64,000 nt of DNA from Bryum argenteum (GCA_037043015.1 CM073331.1:6397305-6461304); one strand, 5' to 3'; shown: positions 1 through 13,055, numbered from the stretch's first letter. Translations and numbers: made by a program. Notes: generated by a model not told the origin, from the sequence alone.

Positions 1-3000
1 TGTGTACGAAGGTAACCACCGTGTGACTGCCTGGATGCGTCACATTGAAAGGTACCACAAGATGGATCCATCTTGGTACATCTCAGTCGACTGCATCATT
101 CTCGATGCTCGTGGAGAGAGCAATCTCCTTTTAGACGCCATGAACGACATAAATTGGTAAGTACTTGCCTCATTCATTCGAATAACTTCATTTCTATACT
201 TTCAGTTCGCTATTTCTAAATTCTGATCCCGCTTTGTAGGTCTACCGAGCATGACCATGTCGAAGACGGTCTGTGCGCAAAATTACAACGCATGAGAAAA
301 TTTGGAAAATTGAAACTCGAGGACTTCAAGGACCTTATCTCCCCCGAGGATTACAGAATCTGCAAAAACGCTAAAGCCAAAAAAGAAACTTGGTATCCGG
401 TTACACTTGACGTTTTCGTCAAATTCTTGTATGCGGTAGGTTGATTTTCATGTGCTTTGTCGTATTTATTTTTGTTTGGGTCTTCGCACCTTCTAACTAC
501 TTCTGAAATTTTATACAGAGGAGGTTAGCGAAAGCATCGGACGAGGCGGAAGCATCTTACTACGCCAGTGTCCCTAAGGATAAACAAACAGGGCCGGGAG
601 TCTGGAGTGCCATGGATAACGCCATCAAATCAGAAATTAAATCGATTCGTGGCAAGAATTTTGACAAAATGGTCGCTGTCGCCAACAACAAACTTGGGAA
701 AGTATTCCCAAAAGAGGTTTACTTCGCTTTCTACTCGATTACAATATTAGCGTAATGGTCTTTTAGTCCTATATCACAATTGAAATTTGTCAATCTCCTT
801 CATGTGCAGATTTACTCTCACTACAACAATAACCAGAAACCGGATATGACGATTGATCGTTTGCAAATGGTAGCGACCACAAACGTTCACTTCGATTTCA
901 AGGGAAAGTGGCTGCAATGGTGGAACTCATCATCCGAAGTCCGTCGATCTGTTCACTTTCCAGAAGACCGTCCAATGAAAGATAAAACATTGCTTGCTTT
1001 CCTACATCGCGCATCCCTTTGGGCTCAGGTAACTTAAACGATTTTCCCTTGTTTTTTATAATACTGTCGTTACAATATTTTAAATTCTAACGAAATTTCT
1101 TCTTTTCCAGCTAGAGCAATCTCTTTCAACTGAATTGCAGAAACTAGTGGAACATGACAATCTCAACATTCAATGGAATGATTCCGTTATAAAACCTTCC
1201 GAGTATGTTGAGAAGTGGAGGTTGCTGTTATGGGAGAAGGCATTTGGGAACTACCTTTCTCTTAATGCTAGCCCGAGATTCATTAAAGGCTCCGATCTCC
1301 AGAAGATTGGTGGTGGCAAAGTTACAATAAAACGTCTTTTATTCCGGTATGTATTTCGCCCATCTTTTCAATGTCACATATTTTTTTAAAAACATTCAAT
1401 TATGTCATTCTAATTTATTCTCGTGAGTGTAGGTATTTGAAACAAGAGCTTCTTGCGAAAGGAGCACTAGCTTCTTGGGCCATTCCAGTCGAGTTCGATG
1501 ACGTCTCCGTGTCCAACGATCCCTCCGCCTTCTTCTCCGGTGACCAACAGAGGCGGTTTACTACAACACAATTACTGACTGGTGGTTGGTTCCTTGAGTG
1601 CCAGGATAACTACGTTCATAAGGAGGAGAAGCATCTCATTCGAAACGTTGGTACAAGCGCTGCTGGCACCGCACCAATGGAGATAGACAACGATGATGAC
1701 GATGAGGACCTCTCAATTTTGCCAGCCCCATCTGCCCCTCTCTCTTCACCTCCTTCTGCTCAACCGCTCAAACGCCGGGCCAACAAAAAACGACGCAACG
1801 CTGTAGCGGAGCCTGTAGTAGGTCTTCAAGAAGAATCCGAAGAAATTGCTCCCCTCGCAGATGACATTCAAGGTCCAGAAGAAGCTGATTTGACTCAGGC
1901 ATCAGATGGAGCGACCAACAATGCACGTAGACGCGGTCGACAACTGACTCAGCTTTCTGCAGGCGCTCTTACGAATGCAGGGTCCCCTCCTCAATCTGTC
2001 ACAGCCGACCACAACTCCGGAAAGAAGTTCGCTTCACTCCCATTTCTTGAACCGAAGCATGTTGGAGAGTGTTTGTCTTCTGAGATTTCTATTTCTCTCC
2101 CAATGTACTTGGAAAAAGGAGATATCGGAGCTTCTGTTCAAAAGGCCGCTCATGAAACAAAAGATTGGGACACACAAGTCATGGACATCATCAACCACAT
2201 CAGAAAGGTATTGTGTCTTAAAATTGTTATTACATTCTTTTATTACTTAAATGTTGATGGGATCGCATCGCTTATAACATGTCTAACTTCTTGTTATTTT
2301 CAAAGATTGGCAAGGACCGGAAGTACCCATGTAAGGAGATGGGCACAAAACACCCGCATCCCGGCATTGATCTCATTTACGCAGACGTACCCGAGAACTT
2401 ACCCGTGCCTGACGTGTCACCCGTCGATATCCCTTCATGGAACAAGCGAGAGAAAAGCTACTTCGAGAGTGTGTTTTTTTTTGCTTTCTACAACTTGACA
2501 GACGAGGGTGCGATACTTGTTATGCATCCGAAGGATCGACGAGTCGAGAAAGCTCTGGATGCCGAGTCGAAGGCTTTCGAATTCCGAATGGTGCGAGATT
2601 GGTGGGGATATAATCCCATGCCAATGGCCTCGACGAACCCGCACGTGAAAACGGTATAGTCTTCAATTCTGCAATCAATTCATCGTTTACAATTTTTTAG
2701 AACGTCTCTTTAAATCTCTCCCATCTATTGAATTTTGCAGACACACAACTTCCACATCAAGGTTTTTGTTCGGAAGTCATTTGCCACTAGATTCTCCATA
2801 AGACAGGTTGCGAAAGAGTACGCAGGTGTACCTATTCTTCCCGACGAGGAGGACCATGTTTTCAATTTTGCGAGCAATGACTCCATTCGGAAGAAGGAAG
2901 ACGGTACTCCGTGGCGTGGCTCGCGAGAGAAGGATCCATCCTTTATCCAATGTTTTATTGATTCTCTCACAGACAAGCGTGGAATCGTCTTTGACTGGAG

Positions 3001-3616
3001 CCCTAGTACAGGTAATTTGTTGCTAATATCCACTCTCATTTGACTCCAACTCATTATTGTAGTTCTGATGTTGGTTTTTGGTATGTAGGTGCTTCGGTGA
3101 TTGCCTGCGCGCGATCAAACCGTCATCTCATTGCTGTTGAAGCTGATGAAGAGATATTTGACGGCCTTTTATCGGCATACGTGGATGGTACCGCTTTTGA
3201 GGAAGAAAGCGGCGATTCGGGTCCAGTTTATGACTACGACAGTGACACATCTGAACCGCTTCAGAAGAAGCTACGCCCAACATTTTGTGCGTACTAATCT
3301 CTTACTTTCCCCTCTTTCTATTGTCACCTTCACTTGGCAATATTTTAGGGATATTGACTTTTTCTGTACTTTTAGGATCGCAGGTTCCAATCGACGCTTG
3401 ATTGGCGACGAAAGTGTTTACAGTAGTCCTCCGCACACCTTCACCCTACCATCTTATGCGGAGCGGATAGCTCAGGAATTTGTGGCTGCCCCTTCTCCCG
3501 TCTTATCGGACAGTAGTAGACGTCGACGCTTTAGCTCGAGAGTGCTTGCGTTTATAGACGATGAGGCTGATCAGTGTGACCAACACTTTAATGGTCGTTC
3601 ACCATCAGCTTCTTAG
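1..3616 (+). CDS. ParB-like / N4-N6 DNA-methyltransferase-like fusion protein (5' end outside window)
   Basis: Ten exons are visible, with good GT-AG borders: 1-156, 240-435, 519-716, 810-1028, 1111-1346, 1433-2207, 2306-2653, 2741-3011, 3089-3290 and 3376-3616. The first shows the ParB-type motif GNHRVTAW. A long acidic, Ser/Pro-rich linker with a basic LKRRANKKRR nuclear-localisation-like patch (exon 6) leads to a methyltransferase-like half. There IDLIYADVPEN sits where beta-class enzymes have DLIYADPPY (motif IV), and it is followed by FDWSPSTGASVIACA...LIAVEADEEIF, matching the later motif I (DPF.GSGTT...GIE.D). The order IV then I is that of beta-class N4/N6 methylases, but both catalytic motifs are altered, so activity is doubtful. 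ParB-methylase fusions are known from bacteria and phages. The frame is open across all visible exons, which suggests a maintained gene. The function is unknown. Confidence 0.72.
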
Positions 3617-4547
3617 TTGTTATTATTTTCATAGTTTGGTTTGGACTACGTAGGGTTATATAGTTGCCCTACGGGATTGGTCATACATGTGGTTTTATTA
3701 TACGTTTTTATATCTATATATGACGTTTACCTATTAATCATGAATGTTTAACGCTTTCTTAGTTTATATCTAAATGTTTTAGTTTTTAACTCAATGCAAA
3801 CTAAAAGTTTCAAATCGTTTCTTTATTTTCAATTGAAGTGATTGACTCTAGCCAATGTTGGTAGGGGCTCTAGTTTAGCATTTGTATAGCTCAGGATAGC
3901 TGCTAAACGACGCACTGCAACGCTCAAACGAGCCCGAGGAGAATCGAACTCGGATCACTACAATGCCACGTGAATGTCTTTCTGTACACCTTACAAGGAG
4001 ACACGGAAAGACGACTTGAAGTTATAAATTTCAGATTATATATACGGACGCATTTACATATATTTTTTATAAGTGTAATAGGAAATTTATGACGTCAGCC
4101 CTAATTATACTATACATATTAAAATAATTAGAATAAATTTATTGATGTCCTAATGTGCACTCCTAGATTTCGGGTAGAGTTTTGTATTTGAGAGTCAACG
4201 AGGCCATTATATGATTTGAATTGTATGGGTTACATATGATGATGTCAACCTTAATTTAATTAACTTTTACTTAAACTTACAAATGTGGAATATTTATGAA
4301 ATATTGTAGGACCCCAATACCATGCAAAGAAATGCATAACGGACGTATATCCACGGTTTTGGGTACTTTTAGGCCTAAAAATAACCATTTCAAATTTTCA
4401 GAACCACCCATTACATGGTAATAGGGCCAATAACTTTTAAATTTTTCTCCTTCTTACCGCTCAAACATTACCGCTCACCGCTCACCGCTCACCGCTCACC
4501 GCTCACCGCTCACCGCTCAACGCTCACACCGGTGGTTTCCCCAACGA
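3617..4547. other. Intergenic stretch before the copia element
   Basis: AT-rich sequence with no coding region recognised. On the minus strand around 3935-3950 there is a match to a Pol III B box (GTTCGATTC), possibly from a tRNA-derived SINE or a tRNA relic. No convincing A box was found at normal spacing. The right end carries a 7-bp tandem repeat, listed separately. Confidence 0.5.
4470..4530 (+). repeat. Heptamer tandem repeat (CTCACCG)n
   Basis: About seven copies of a 7-bp unit, CTCACCG, run head to tail with slight variation at both ends. They directly precede the integrase part of the copia remnant and may mark its left breakpoint. Confidence 0.85.
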
Positions 4548-7503
4548 GTGCATAGTGATTTGATTGGACCGATGCAACATGCATCACTTGGAGGCTCGCG
4601 ATATGTATTAGTTTTTACTGATGACTTTAGTCGAAAGAGTTGGGTTTATTTCTTGAAGAACAAAAGCCAAACCTTTGATCGATTCAAGGCTTTTGAGGCG
4701 AAATTGCTTGCGGAAACAGGAAACACTATCAATGTCTTACGGTCCGATAGAGGTGGAGAGTATTTATCACAAGAGTTTGTGGATTTTTGCTCCAAGAATG
4801 GCATCAAGCGAGAACTTACGCAAGCCAACTCTCCCCAACAAAATGGAGTGTTGGAACAACGGAATCGAACATTGATGGAGCGAGCAAGGAGCATGGCACA
4901 TGACTGCAAGCTACCTTACTTTCTCTGGAGCGAGGCTGTGCACATGGCAAACTTCCTTATAAACTACAGTCCTACGCGTGCAAATTCAGGAGTTCCACCT
5001 GAATCAAAATATTCAAGTAAGATTCTTGATTACTCCAACTTCAAGATTTTTGGATCAATTGGGTATGTGCATGTTCCGGATAGCAACCGCAAAAAGCTTG
5101 ATAGTAAAACAAAGCGTTGCCTGTTCGTTGGATATGATGATGAGACCAAAGCCTTTAGAATGTATGACCTTGCTCATAGAAAAATTATTGTGACGAGAGA
5201 TGTATTTAACGAGAGCCTTGTAGGTTACAATCACTTACATGCTACTACTTTTGATAATGAAAACTTTTATGTGAAACCCGTAGAAACTCCAGCAACCACT
5301 CTTTTGTCACCAGACCCTTTAGAGAGGATTGAAGAAAATTGTAGACCTCATACTCAAGTGAGAGAGAGAGATGAAATTCGTTCAACACCCAACCAAGATC
5401 ATCAGAGAGAAAATAGCCACCTAACCACTCCTTTGTCATCAAGCTCATCAAGACTAAACCACTTCCAAAATACCGGTAGTATTGATAATTCTGAAAGGCT
5501 TGATAGCTTAGAATCAATAGATTCTCCAGAAAGCACAACTAACTCGCCAAGTAGTTCAGAAATAGGACCCCTTCCACCAAGCCCACGAAACACTATAGGT
5601 GAAGTACCTCACAGTCGCTATCCAAGTAGATTGAGACAACCATCTTCTCGTCTTGTTGATTACTGGACACTCACAACTGAGGCCATAGAAGAACCATCGA
5701 ACTTCTTAGAAGCCATTTTACATTAGGGGTGGAAAGTTGCCATTGATAGAGAAGTAGATTCTATTCTACGAAATGAGACTTGGGAGGTTGTGAATCGGCC
5801 CAAGGATAAAAAAGCTATTACAGCAAAGTGGATATTTAAGGTGAAATCAAACGGTTCAGCAACCAACTAAAAGCTCGAGTGGTGGCAAGAGGATTTCAAC
5901 AACAAGAAGGAGCAGACTATCAAGATATCTTTGCACCCGTAGTTCGTTGGTCGACTATAAGGACAGTTTTGGCCTTAGCAGCAAAGGAGGGGTGGCCACT
6001 TAATCAGATGGACGTTGTTACGGCATTTCTCAACGGAAAACTTGAAGAAGAAGTCATCATGGAAATTCCGGAGGGATATCCTCATGCGGGAGATTTGTCA
6101 AAGGTATGCAAAGTTAAACGTGCCTTATATGGATTGAAGCAAGCACCTCGAGCATGGTATGCACGTATAGATGCATGGTTGTTGTCACAAGGTTTAGTAC
6201 GGAGTACCAACGATCCCAATTTATACTATGGAATGCGTGACAACAAACGGATCATTATTCTACTTTATGTTGATGATTTACTTCTCACGAGGGATGATCA
6301 AGACCGCATTGCTCACCTCATGACAGCGCTTAAGAAGGAGTTTGAGATGAGTGACCTAGGAGATGCAAAACTTTATCTCGGCGCGGAGATTACACGATAT
6401 GCAAATGGAATCCTGTTAACTCAGACCGAGTATATTCGGAAGCTTTTGAAGAAATTTGATATGCAGGACTGTAACTCATGTAGGCTCCCAATGGATCCGT
6501 CCCTCCAGCTGCAACGAAGTATGAACACAACAAGAATTGATCTAGCTCTTTATAGATCTCTTGTGGGAAGTTTGATTTGTCTCACAAACACGCGACCGGA
6601 CTTGTGTTATGCTGTGAGCAATGTAGCTCGATACATGGAGAATCCAGAAGAGGCACATTTCAAGCGGCAAAGAAGATATTGAGGTATCTCAAGGGAACCA
6701 TGTTGTTTGGCTTGTTTTTGCCTTTGGAGGACTCTAGTGTTTTCCACTCATTTGCAGATGCTGATTGGGGACGAGATACTGATACTCGGCGCTCAACCTC
6801 GGGAATTATCCACAAGCTTGGCAATGCAAGTATATTTTGGTCCACAAAACTTCAGCCAACAGTATCTCTTTCTTCGACTGAAGCAGAGTATCGTGTTCTC
6901 TCAGATGCAGCCAAGGACATCTTATATTTCCGAAGACTACTTAGTGAGCTTGGTGTAAAGATTGATCATCCAACTACACTTAGAAGTGACAACCAGTCTT
7001 GTATTCGTCTCGTTCAAAATCCAGTTTTACATAGTAGAACGAAGCATATAGGGATACAATCTCACTTTATTCAAGAAACTCAACAAAACGGTGAGTTAGA
7101 AGTAGTTTACATCCCTACAGCTCAGCAGGAGGCTGACTTCCTTATCAAGCCGTTACACTATGGGAAGTTTATTGCGAATCGAGCTGTTGCTGGCGTTATA
7201 TCCTACTCAAGCTAAAGTCATATATGGTCCGGAGCGACCGAGGGTGTTGAAGAAAGACGCTCTCAAAGTTGTACGTGGTCTCGAGCGAGGGAGGGTGTTG
7301 AAGAAAGACGCTCAAGACCACATAATAGCCTTTCATTAATTAGATAGTAATTAGTACTTACCTTTCATAAATGCTCATTATGAGCCACCTTGGTGTGGAG
7401 CGACACACACTCATTTCAATCATGGTTGCACCGCTCCACCTCCCTCAACACTATGTATATATGTTCTTCCACTCTCAATACAAATTAGTCAAGTGTTTCA
7501 ACA
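4548..7503 (+). mobile_element. Ty1/copia LTR retroelement remnant (integrase, RT, RNase H, 3' LTR)
   Basis: Fossil of the copia superfamily. The integrase core is at about 4548-5726 (D.SDRGGEY, then SPQQNGVLEQ), reverse transcriptase at about 5879-6660 (YVDDLLLT) and RNase H at about 6680-7215 (ADADWG, SLSSTEAEY, RTKHI). The integrase-before-RT order is diagnostic of copia. A purine-rich tract then leads into an LTR at 7296-7503. No gag, protease or 5' LTR was recognised. The element is broken, with a few breaks by eye, and is therefore not autonomous. Age cannot be estimated without a second LTR. Confidence 0.9.
7296..7503 (+). repeat. 3' LTR of the copia remnant
   Basis: Starts TGTTGAAGAAAGACGC just after the purine tract GAGCGAGGGAGGG and ends GTGTTTCAACA, so the ends form a short inverted pair (TGTTGAA / TTCAACA) of the usual TG...CA type. 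It is 208 bp long. The purine tract plus LTR head is present twice, first at about 7229-7250 and again at about 7281-7312, as a short tandem duplication. Confidence 0.7.
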
Positions 7504-7662
7504 CAGTCGTCTGCCAATATGCTGTACGTTCCAAGAGCATCTTTCAGGATTACACAAGATTCTGATAGAACCCATGCCATTTCCGATGATGCTGCACACA
7601 TTCATGGGATTCTTCATTACCAACAATTCCATTTGGACTGCAGGTAAACCTTGAGTAACTAA

Positions 7663-8062
7663 TCAAGATTCATCGTCAGAACCTGTCTTGTGCCTTTTCC
7701 ACTTGTAAGCAGCTTCCAATACCTTGAGATTAGGGGCCATGCCAGTCTCGTCAGGAAATATGTAGAGTCTGAGCAATTTGTGAACAATTAGCACGAGGAA
7801 GTTCAAGAGGTGGATCATGCGAAATGCCGTGAAATCTTGATCGATTCCCACTTCTCTTTCAGAGTACGTACAGATTAAACCCTTCTCAGCGCTTCTATAC
7901 AGCAACATCGCCAGGCTCAAGAAGCCTGAGTGGCGGTCAACTTGGTACCCGAGCATCACGTGAACTCCCACCTCGGCGACTGTAGGAAAGAATTAGACAC
8001 CAGTGTAGCGGAATATATACCATCATTGGTACAGTTTTGTTGATTTCCACCTGCATTGGAAG
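7663..8062 (-). CDS. 3' exons of an unidentified membrane protein gene
   Basis: The last coding exon runs from about 7980 down to a stop near 7665, after an acceptor TCCTACAG. A possible 18-bp micro-exon (LDLPMQ) lies at about 8053-8070. The exon encodes about 105 residues with a hydrophobic helix (MIHLLNFLVLIVHKLLRLYIF) and a basic, acidic-ended tail (KWKRHKTGSDDES). I do not recognise the family. A diverged partial copy of the same exon lies at 34053-34210 on the plus strand. The rest of the gene should lie upstream on the minus strand (higher coordinates); a link to the exons at 17.2-18.76 kb, now separated by a MULE, is possible but unproven. Confidence 0.5.
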
Positions 8063-8063
8063 A

Positions 8064-8949
8064 TCAAGCTGCAAGTTGACAGTTTAGTAATTGACTGTCT
8101 ATATTTTTGGCTCTACCACTTCAACGAAACTACTAATCAGTTTTCTCCTGAGCTTCTCCCGCAGCTTCTTCGTGTCTGTTTGTGTAGTGATTGTGTATTA
8201 TCATGTTACCATGTTCAAACTTAGCAGCAGCTTGAGATCAGGGAGTAAAACCTCGTGCAGTTGCGACAGTGGTGTAACGGGAAAGGACTTGGCCTGATCG
8301 AGGTCTTGTCTACAGTCACTGACACATGTACGTCAGTTTCTGCTACCTGGACCGCCGGCGGAACAGCGTTGACCTGCACCAGCAACCGTCGACTGTCTTC
8401 GTCCCCGAAGCTTGCAGAAATTTACAGACATCTTCAAAAATTCTGACACTTTTTTTGTACACTCCTTTCCTTCATGTCCACACCCACTCCAATTTTTAAA
8501 GTAAATTATGCATCTACTCAAATTCTAGAGAGCTTGGACTCCTTGGGTACGCCATACAATCGCAGTCAGACATGGTCAATGAAGGTTTTCTGATGTTATA
8601 TTCTTGAAACGGTGGATCCATACAAATTTTGCACTCGATGTTGCACACCAAAGCTACAAAGTATATCATACGGTGAGTTTTGGTAGATCTTAATATACTA
8701 GCAGTAGGAGGGATTACAGTACCCACATCTCCAATATCGCCCCTTCTCTTCAATTCGGTCATGGGCCTTGAGGAGTTAAAGATTCAAATTATGACTGTTT
8801 GGGGTTCCTCCAACAAAAGTAGTTAGCCACTTTGACCATCATGACCTCACAATAAAGAAGATTGAACCATTCAAATTTGTAGATAATTTGTAATCTCTTC
8901 CAAATTAGCAGTATCTGAAGTTGTATAGCAATGTTGAGAAATCCAAAGG
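8064..8949. other. No gene recognised
   Basis: Mixed-composition sequence between the minus-strand exons and the SINE-like element. Only short frames without recognisable protein features are seen. Confidence 0.5.
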
Positions 8950-9210
8950 CACCACAAGCCTTGGCTTGGTGGTTAGGGCTCATGGCCCCCACCGAGGAGG
9001 TCATGGATTCTACTCCCCGTGCCGGCATGGTGCTCACCACCATATTCCACCCAACTATGGTGGGGGGTTCTTAGACCTCCTTGTATGGGTACCTCAAAGC
9101 CTTTTAGGGGATATCATGTTGGGTATCTCTAAGGCACTAGTGGCTAGGTATGAACTAGCATGGTGTTCACCCCGAGAGGGGTTAGTAGTCCCGCCATTGG
9201 TGTGATTACC
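8950..9210 (+). mobile_element. tRNA-derived SINE-like element
   Basis: A tRNA-like head has an A-box-like TGGCTTGGTGGTTAG at 8962-8976 and a degenerate B-box-like GGATTCTACTCC at 9005-9016. The spacing of about 30 bp is normal for a Pol III internal promoter. A unique body of roughly 190 bp follows. No protein gene overlaps. The exact 3' end and target duplication were not resolved. It could instead be a tRNA pseudogene fused to unrelated DNA. Confidence 0.5.
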
Positions 9211-9299
9211 TCCGGGCATACATCCAAGAATAGGTTGAACTAACACTCTATTCACACCGACCTCTAAATAGGTTGGAGTTTCTCTTCTTGGGAAATCCA

Positions 9300-12200
9300 A
9301 TCCTTCAAACAAATCTTGGAGCTCAGCACAAAATCATTCAAACATTCAGAAACTGTAGACAGAGAATGAAACTCTTCATTTCGAATAAAAAATAACCGAA
9401 ACAGTAAGTACTAGCTATCTAATTCTTTCAATGAATGTACCTACAATTCTCTAAGTTTTGCTTTTCTTACATACCATCTTCGCATGAATCAACTTCATTT
9501 TGGTGCCAAACAATAAGGCATGTGGTGCCCCTCCCACATAGAACATGAAAATTACAAATCACAGCTTAATGAACCTCGTAGTCGTGTACTTCAAGATGTC
9601 CGATGATACAAAAAATTCTGCAAGTGTTCAAGTGCCCAAATGAAAATTACAAAACACAGCTTCATGAACCTCGTAGTCGTGTAATTCAAAATGCCCAAGT
9701 GTTCTAGAAGCACTCCGTACTCGGTATTTAAGAAGTTTCGGGGTCTCCCATTTTCAGTACCAACTTCTTCTTGTGACTGACTTCTGCCTCAAATTGGAGG
9801 TCGAGGGCTTCTCTATGCTCGATGAGCCTGCCAAGCCACAAGAGGAATTCTGCATGGCTAAATTAGTAATCATGTGTACATAGTGTTTTGATAGTTGTAT
9901 TTAGCAACTACGTCTCTTGTTAATAGAGAGCAAGAGACACCTCCTCCAATGGGGAGAGGAGGCTAAGGGCTCTAAGAGCCTTGTAATTTTAACTCCTAAA
10001 GGTGAGTGGTCTGCTGTGACCTCTAAACAACCGTTTTTGAAATTAGTGAGAGAAACATTTTTGAATTTGATTTGAAAAATCCAACCGTAAGATCTTGTTA
10101 AGAATTGTCCAATTAGTCTACCTGCTGAGTTTTATCAAATTCGACCGTACAAATCTTGAGATATATATTGTCAAAATTCAGTTTTTGCAGAAACAACATA
10201 TCCTTTTAAAGCAAATTGACCTGATTTGGGCTTTACTCACCTTTATGGGTTGATTACATTTAAAGTCTCCCTCATTGAGGATATACATCATTCTATTGGC
10301 CACTCACTAAAGTCAATCTCGTTTCTCTCTATTATGCCCTATAATAGCCATTCTTCCATGACGCACGCAAGCCTCTTGGGACGCGCGCAATGCTAAATGC
10401 AAGTGGCAACACTGATATATAGTTATATACTAGTTTATTGAGTTACATTGATCCTGATGTAGCAAAGTTAGATGGTTTAAATCATGAAAAGATGTTACTC
10501 TTCACTATTGCTATAAAGAATTCACCAACTAATTTGATGTTCACAAGAAGATTCAAGATTCATTAAAAAAATTCTTTCTTCAAATAATAGCCTCACACGA
10601 GTGAAACCGCTGCATAATCTATTAAAGAAAGAAGAGCAAAAGTAGACACTTGGCTTGCACTAAAATTCATATCATGTTTTCTCCACATCTTGGATGATTT
10701 CTACCACAAAAAGTCACAAACTATATTCAAACTTGAATCCAGTCAAACAAACAAAATTAAAATCGAACAGTAGATGAAGGAAAAACTAGTACTTTGTAGT
10801 TTTATAGTACAAAAACTTCTTTGAAAATAAAATAAAATAATAAAAAAAACAATTAATTAATTTATTATTATTATTATTATTTTATTTTTATTTTTTTTAA
10901 CTCAAAAACAAAAAATTCGAGCTGGAAGTTGTTGGATTTCATCCTAAAATCTTAGTTAATAATTGACAAAGAATCCAATCATGTTTGGAGATCACAATCA
11001 AGGACAGATCTAAATCATTACTTATCTCCACAAATGGGAGCTGAGAGCAAGGTGCGCATATGGATTTCGTCAGGAGGTTTCATTTGAAATGTAGGCGTGG
11101 TTTAACCCCTATATGCCCAAGGCATGTTTAGGTCAAAAACTGCGATCTTTGACCACATTGTTGGATTTGAGATATGGTCACAAAAATTATTATTTCTTAA
11201 GATTTTAAACCGTAAAATCTTAAAGCTAACTACCATTAGTATTACCATAAAAAATTTCAACCGTTAGATCTTCACCATTTGGATGATTATAATAGTCAAA
11301 GTTGATGCAAAACTTTTTTGCAAATTTTGAGGTTTGATGTTGTAAGATCTGAAGGCTACCCTTGTAAAATTTGTAAGAGATTGAACTTGGGATTTTTTTA
11401 AACCTGAGTAGTAGTGTTATTATAAATATATTTCCAAAAAAAAAAATCGAAAAAACCTATTTTAAAAATAGTGTTTTTCTGCCCGTTTTGGGCTTGAAAA
11501 ATAAATTTTGTGTAATAAAATTCTGAAATTGGAATTTGGCTTTGAAAATTTTACCACATATAATATGTATGTATTTTCACACCCATAGAAAATTATAACC
11601 CAAAATACCAAAATTAGACTCTTCATCTAAGTTGCCCAAAACAACAAAAAGCCATTTTGGCTACCGTGGGCACTTAGGGGTTAAGATATACTATTGAGCT
11701 TAGAGTATAGAATTAAAATTAACAAACCAAGATTTAATGACTAATGTACTTGGCTCACGAATCTTCCTCAATTTTCGTTATTACTTCTTGCAACAAAAGA
11801 CAAGCGCCTCTATATTGCTAAAATAGTGGAAAGGTCATATTTGTTAAATCAACACAATATAAGATTATTGGGACTTATAATGCTACTCTATACACACTTT
11901 GTTGTATTTTGCCTTTACTCCTTTCATGCTTGCAAGCAACAATTCCAAACTAAAATGAGACTTGCAAAAGTCTTGATTTAACGAATATGACCTTTTCTTG
12001 TTGAAAGTCATATTGGGAGTCGATTCGACCACAAATGACCTATTATTTTGATATACAAATTTCTCATTTGATTACAAATATCTCACCACTCTTTTCACAC
12101 CACTCATACTACGCGTAGTCAACCATCTAATCATAGGATACACCAATATGATACGATAAATTGTTCAACAAGGAATCGAAAGGGCGTAGTAATGAGAAGA

Positions 12201-12655
12201 AACTGAATACATTGAAAGTCCTTTCTAAAATATGTAATTCACGAATGCAAGTCCTTATATAAAGCCCAAGGCAAATCAGGGAGCCCAAAAGTTCTTGAAG
12301 TAGGACATGAGAAAAGAGTACATACTGGTGAGACATACTTAAATGCTATAAGAGGATATTAGCTGACTCACTGATGAAAGAGGGGATAAACACATTGTTA
12401 CCAACAATTCCTGAAAGAACACAGGCCTACCCCAGAGGCTACATGTCCTCAAAACACTTTGGTATAGCTATGCATCCAGTTCTATTTTTGTTCAATCAGA
12501 GACTCTCAAACGGCAAATACAAGAACTGACGGAATAAGATATTAACTAGAAAATTATTTAGACATTGCTACGAGTGACCCCCTTATAATTCTAGACTTAG
12601 TTCCATATTCACATATCGGCCATAAGTCACTTGTTGTCGAGCCGAAGGCGAAGCC
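9300..12655. other. Gene-free AT-rich stretch
   Basis: About 3.3 kb with no supportable coding region. It contains A/T-rich simple sequence at about 10820-10900, including (ATT)n. The last part shows only short frames with no recognisable domain. Nothing further was seen. Confidence 0.6.
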
Positions 12656-12659
12656 AAAC

Positions 12660-13055
12660 TAAGGGCTTCCCAATTGGGGAGGAGCGCGGGTATGCCCAGC
12701 TTCTGCGGGCTGCAGTCGACTGCCACTCCTGCCAACGGCTACGCCCCCTTGCTGCCCCTCCGACGCACTGCAGTGCTGTCCCTCCGGCACACTTCAGCGA
12801 TGTCCCTCCGGCATACTCCACCACTGTCCCTCCGGCACACTCCAGCACTGTCCCTCTGGCACACTCCAGCGCTGCCTCTCCGCATTCTAACGGGTGGAAA
12901 CGAGTTTCCACCTCCCGATACCCCCTTGCCAAGACCCGGTTTTAGGACCCGCATATGTACTCTGAATACAGCCGCTCTCTCCTTCGCGAGGAAGTTTACT
13001 ATGAACATTCCGGTTCCATTCCACTTCTCTCCCACGCTCCACCAATACGACAAGG
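12660..13055 (+). repeat. Left TIR of the 12.7-17.2 kb MULE
   Basis: GC-rich compared with the AT-rich surroundings. It aligns by eye with the reverse complement of 16900-17207 over most of its length. It is longer than its partner because it carries an expanded minisatellite at about 12752-12885. Confidence 0.8.
12752..12885 (+). repeat. 24-bp minisatellite inside the left TIR
   Basis: About five imperfect copies of a 24-bp unit built on CTGTCCCTCCGGCACACTCC. The right TIR keeps only one or two equivalents, so the array expanded in one TIR after insertion or was lost in the other. Confidence 0.85.

Noticed and set aside
8255-8320. A tRNA-gene-like stretch
   Set aside because: It has some A-box resemblance but no acceptor or anticodon stems and no proper B box could be drawn.
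10820-10900. A/T-rich simple sequence as a replication or matrix-attachment signal
   Set aside because: Only simple (ATT)n and poly-A/T tracts are visible; nothing in the sequence supports a specific function.
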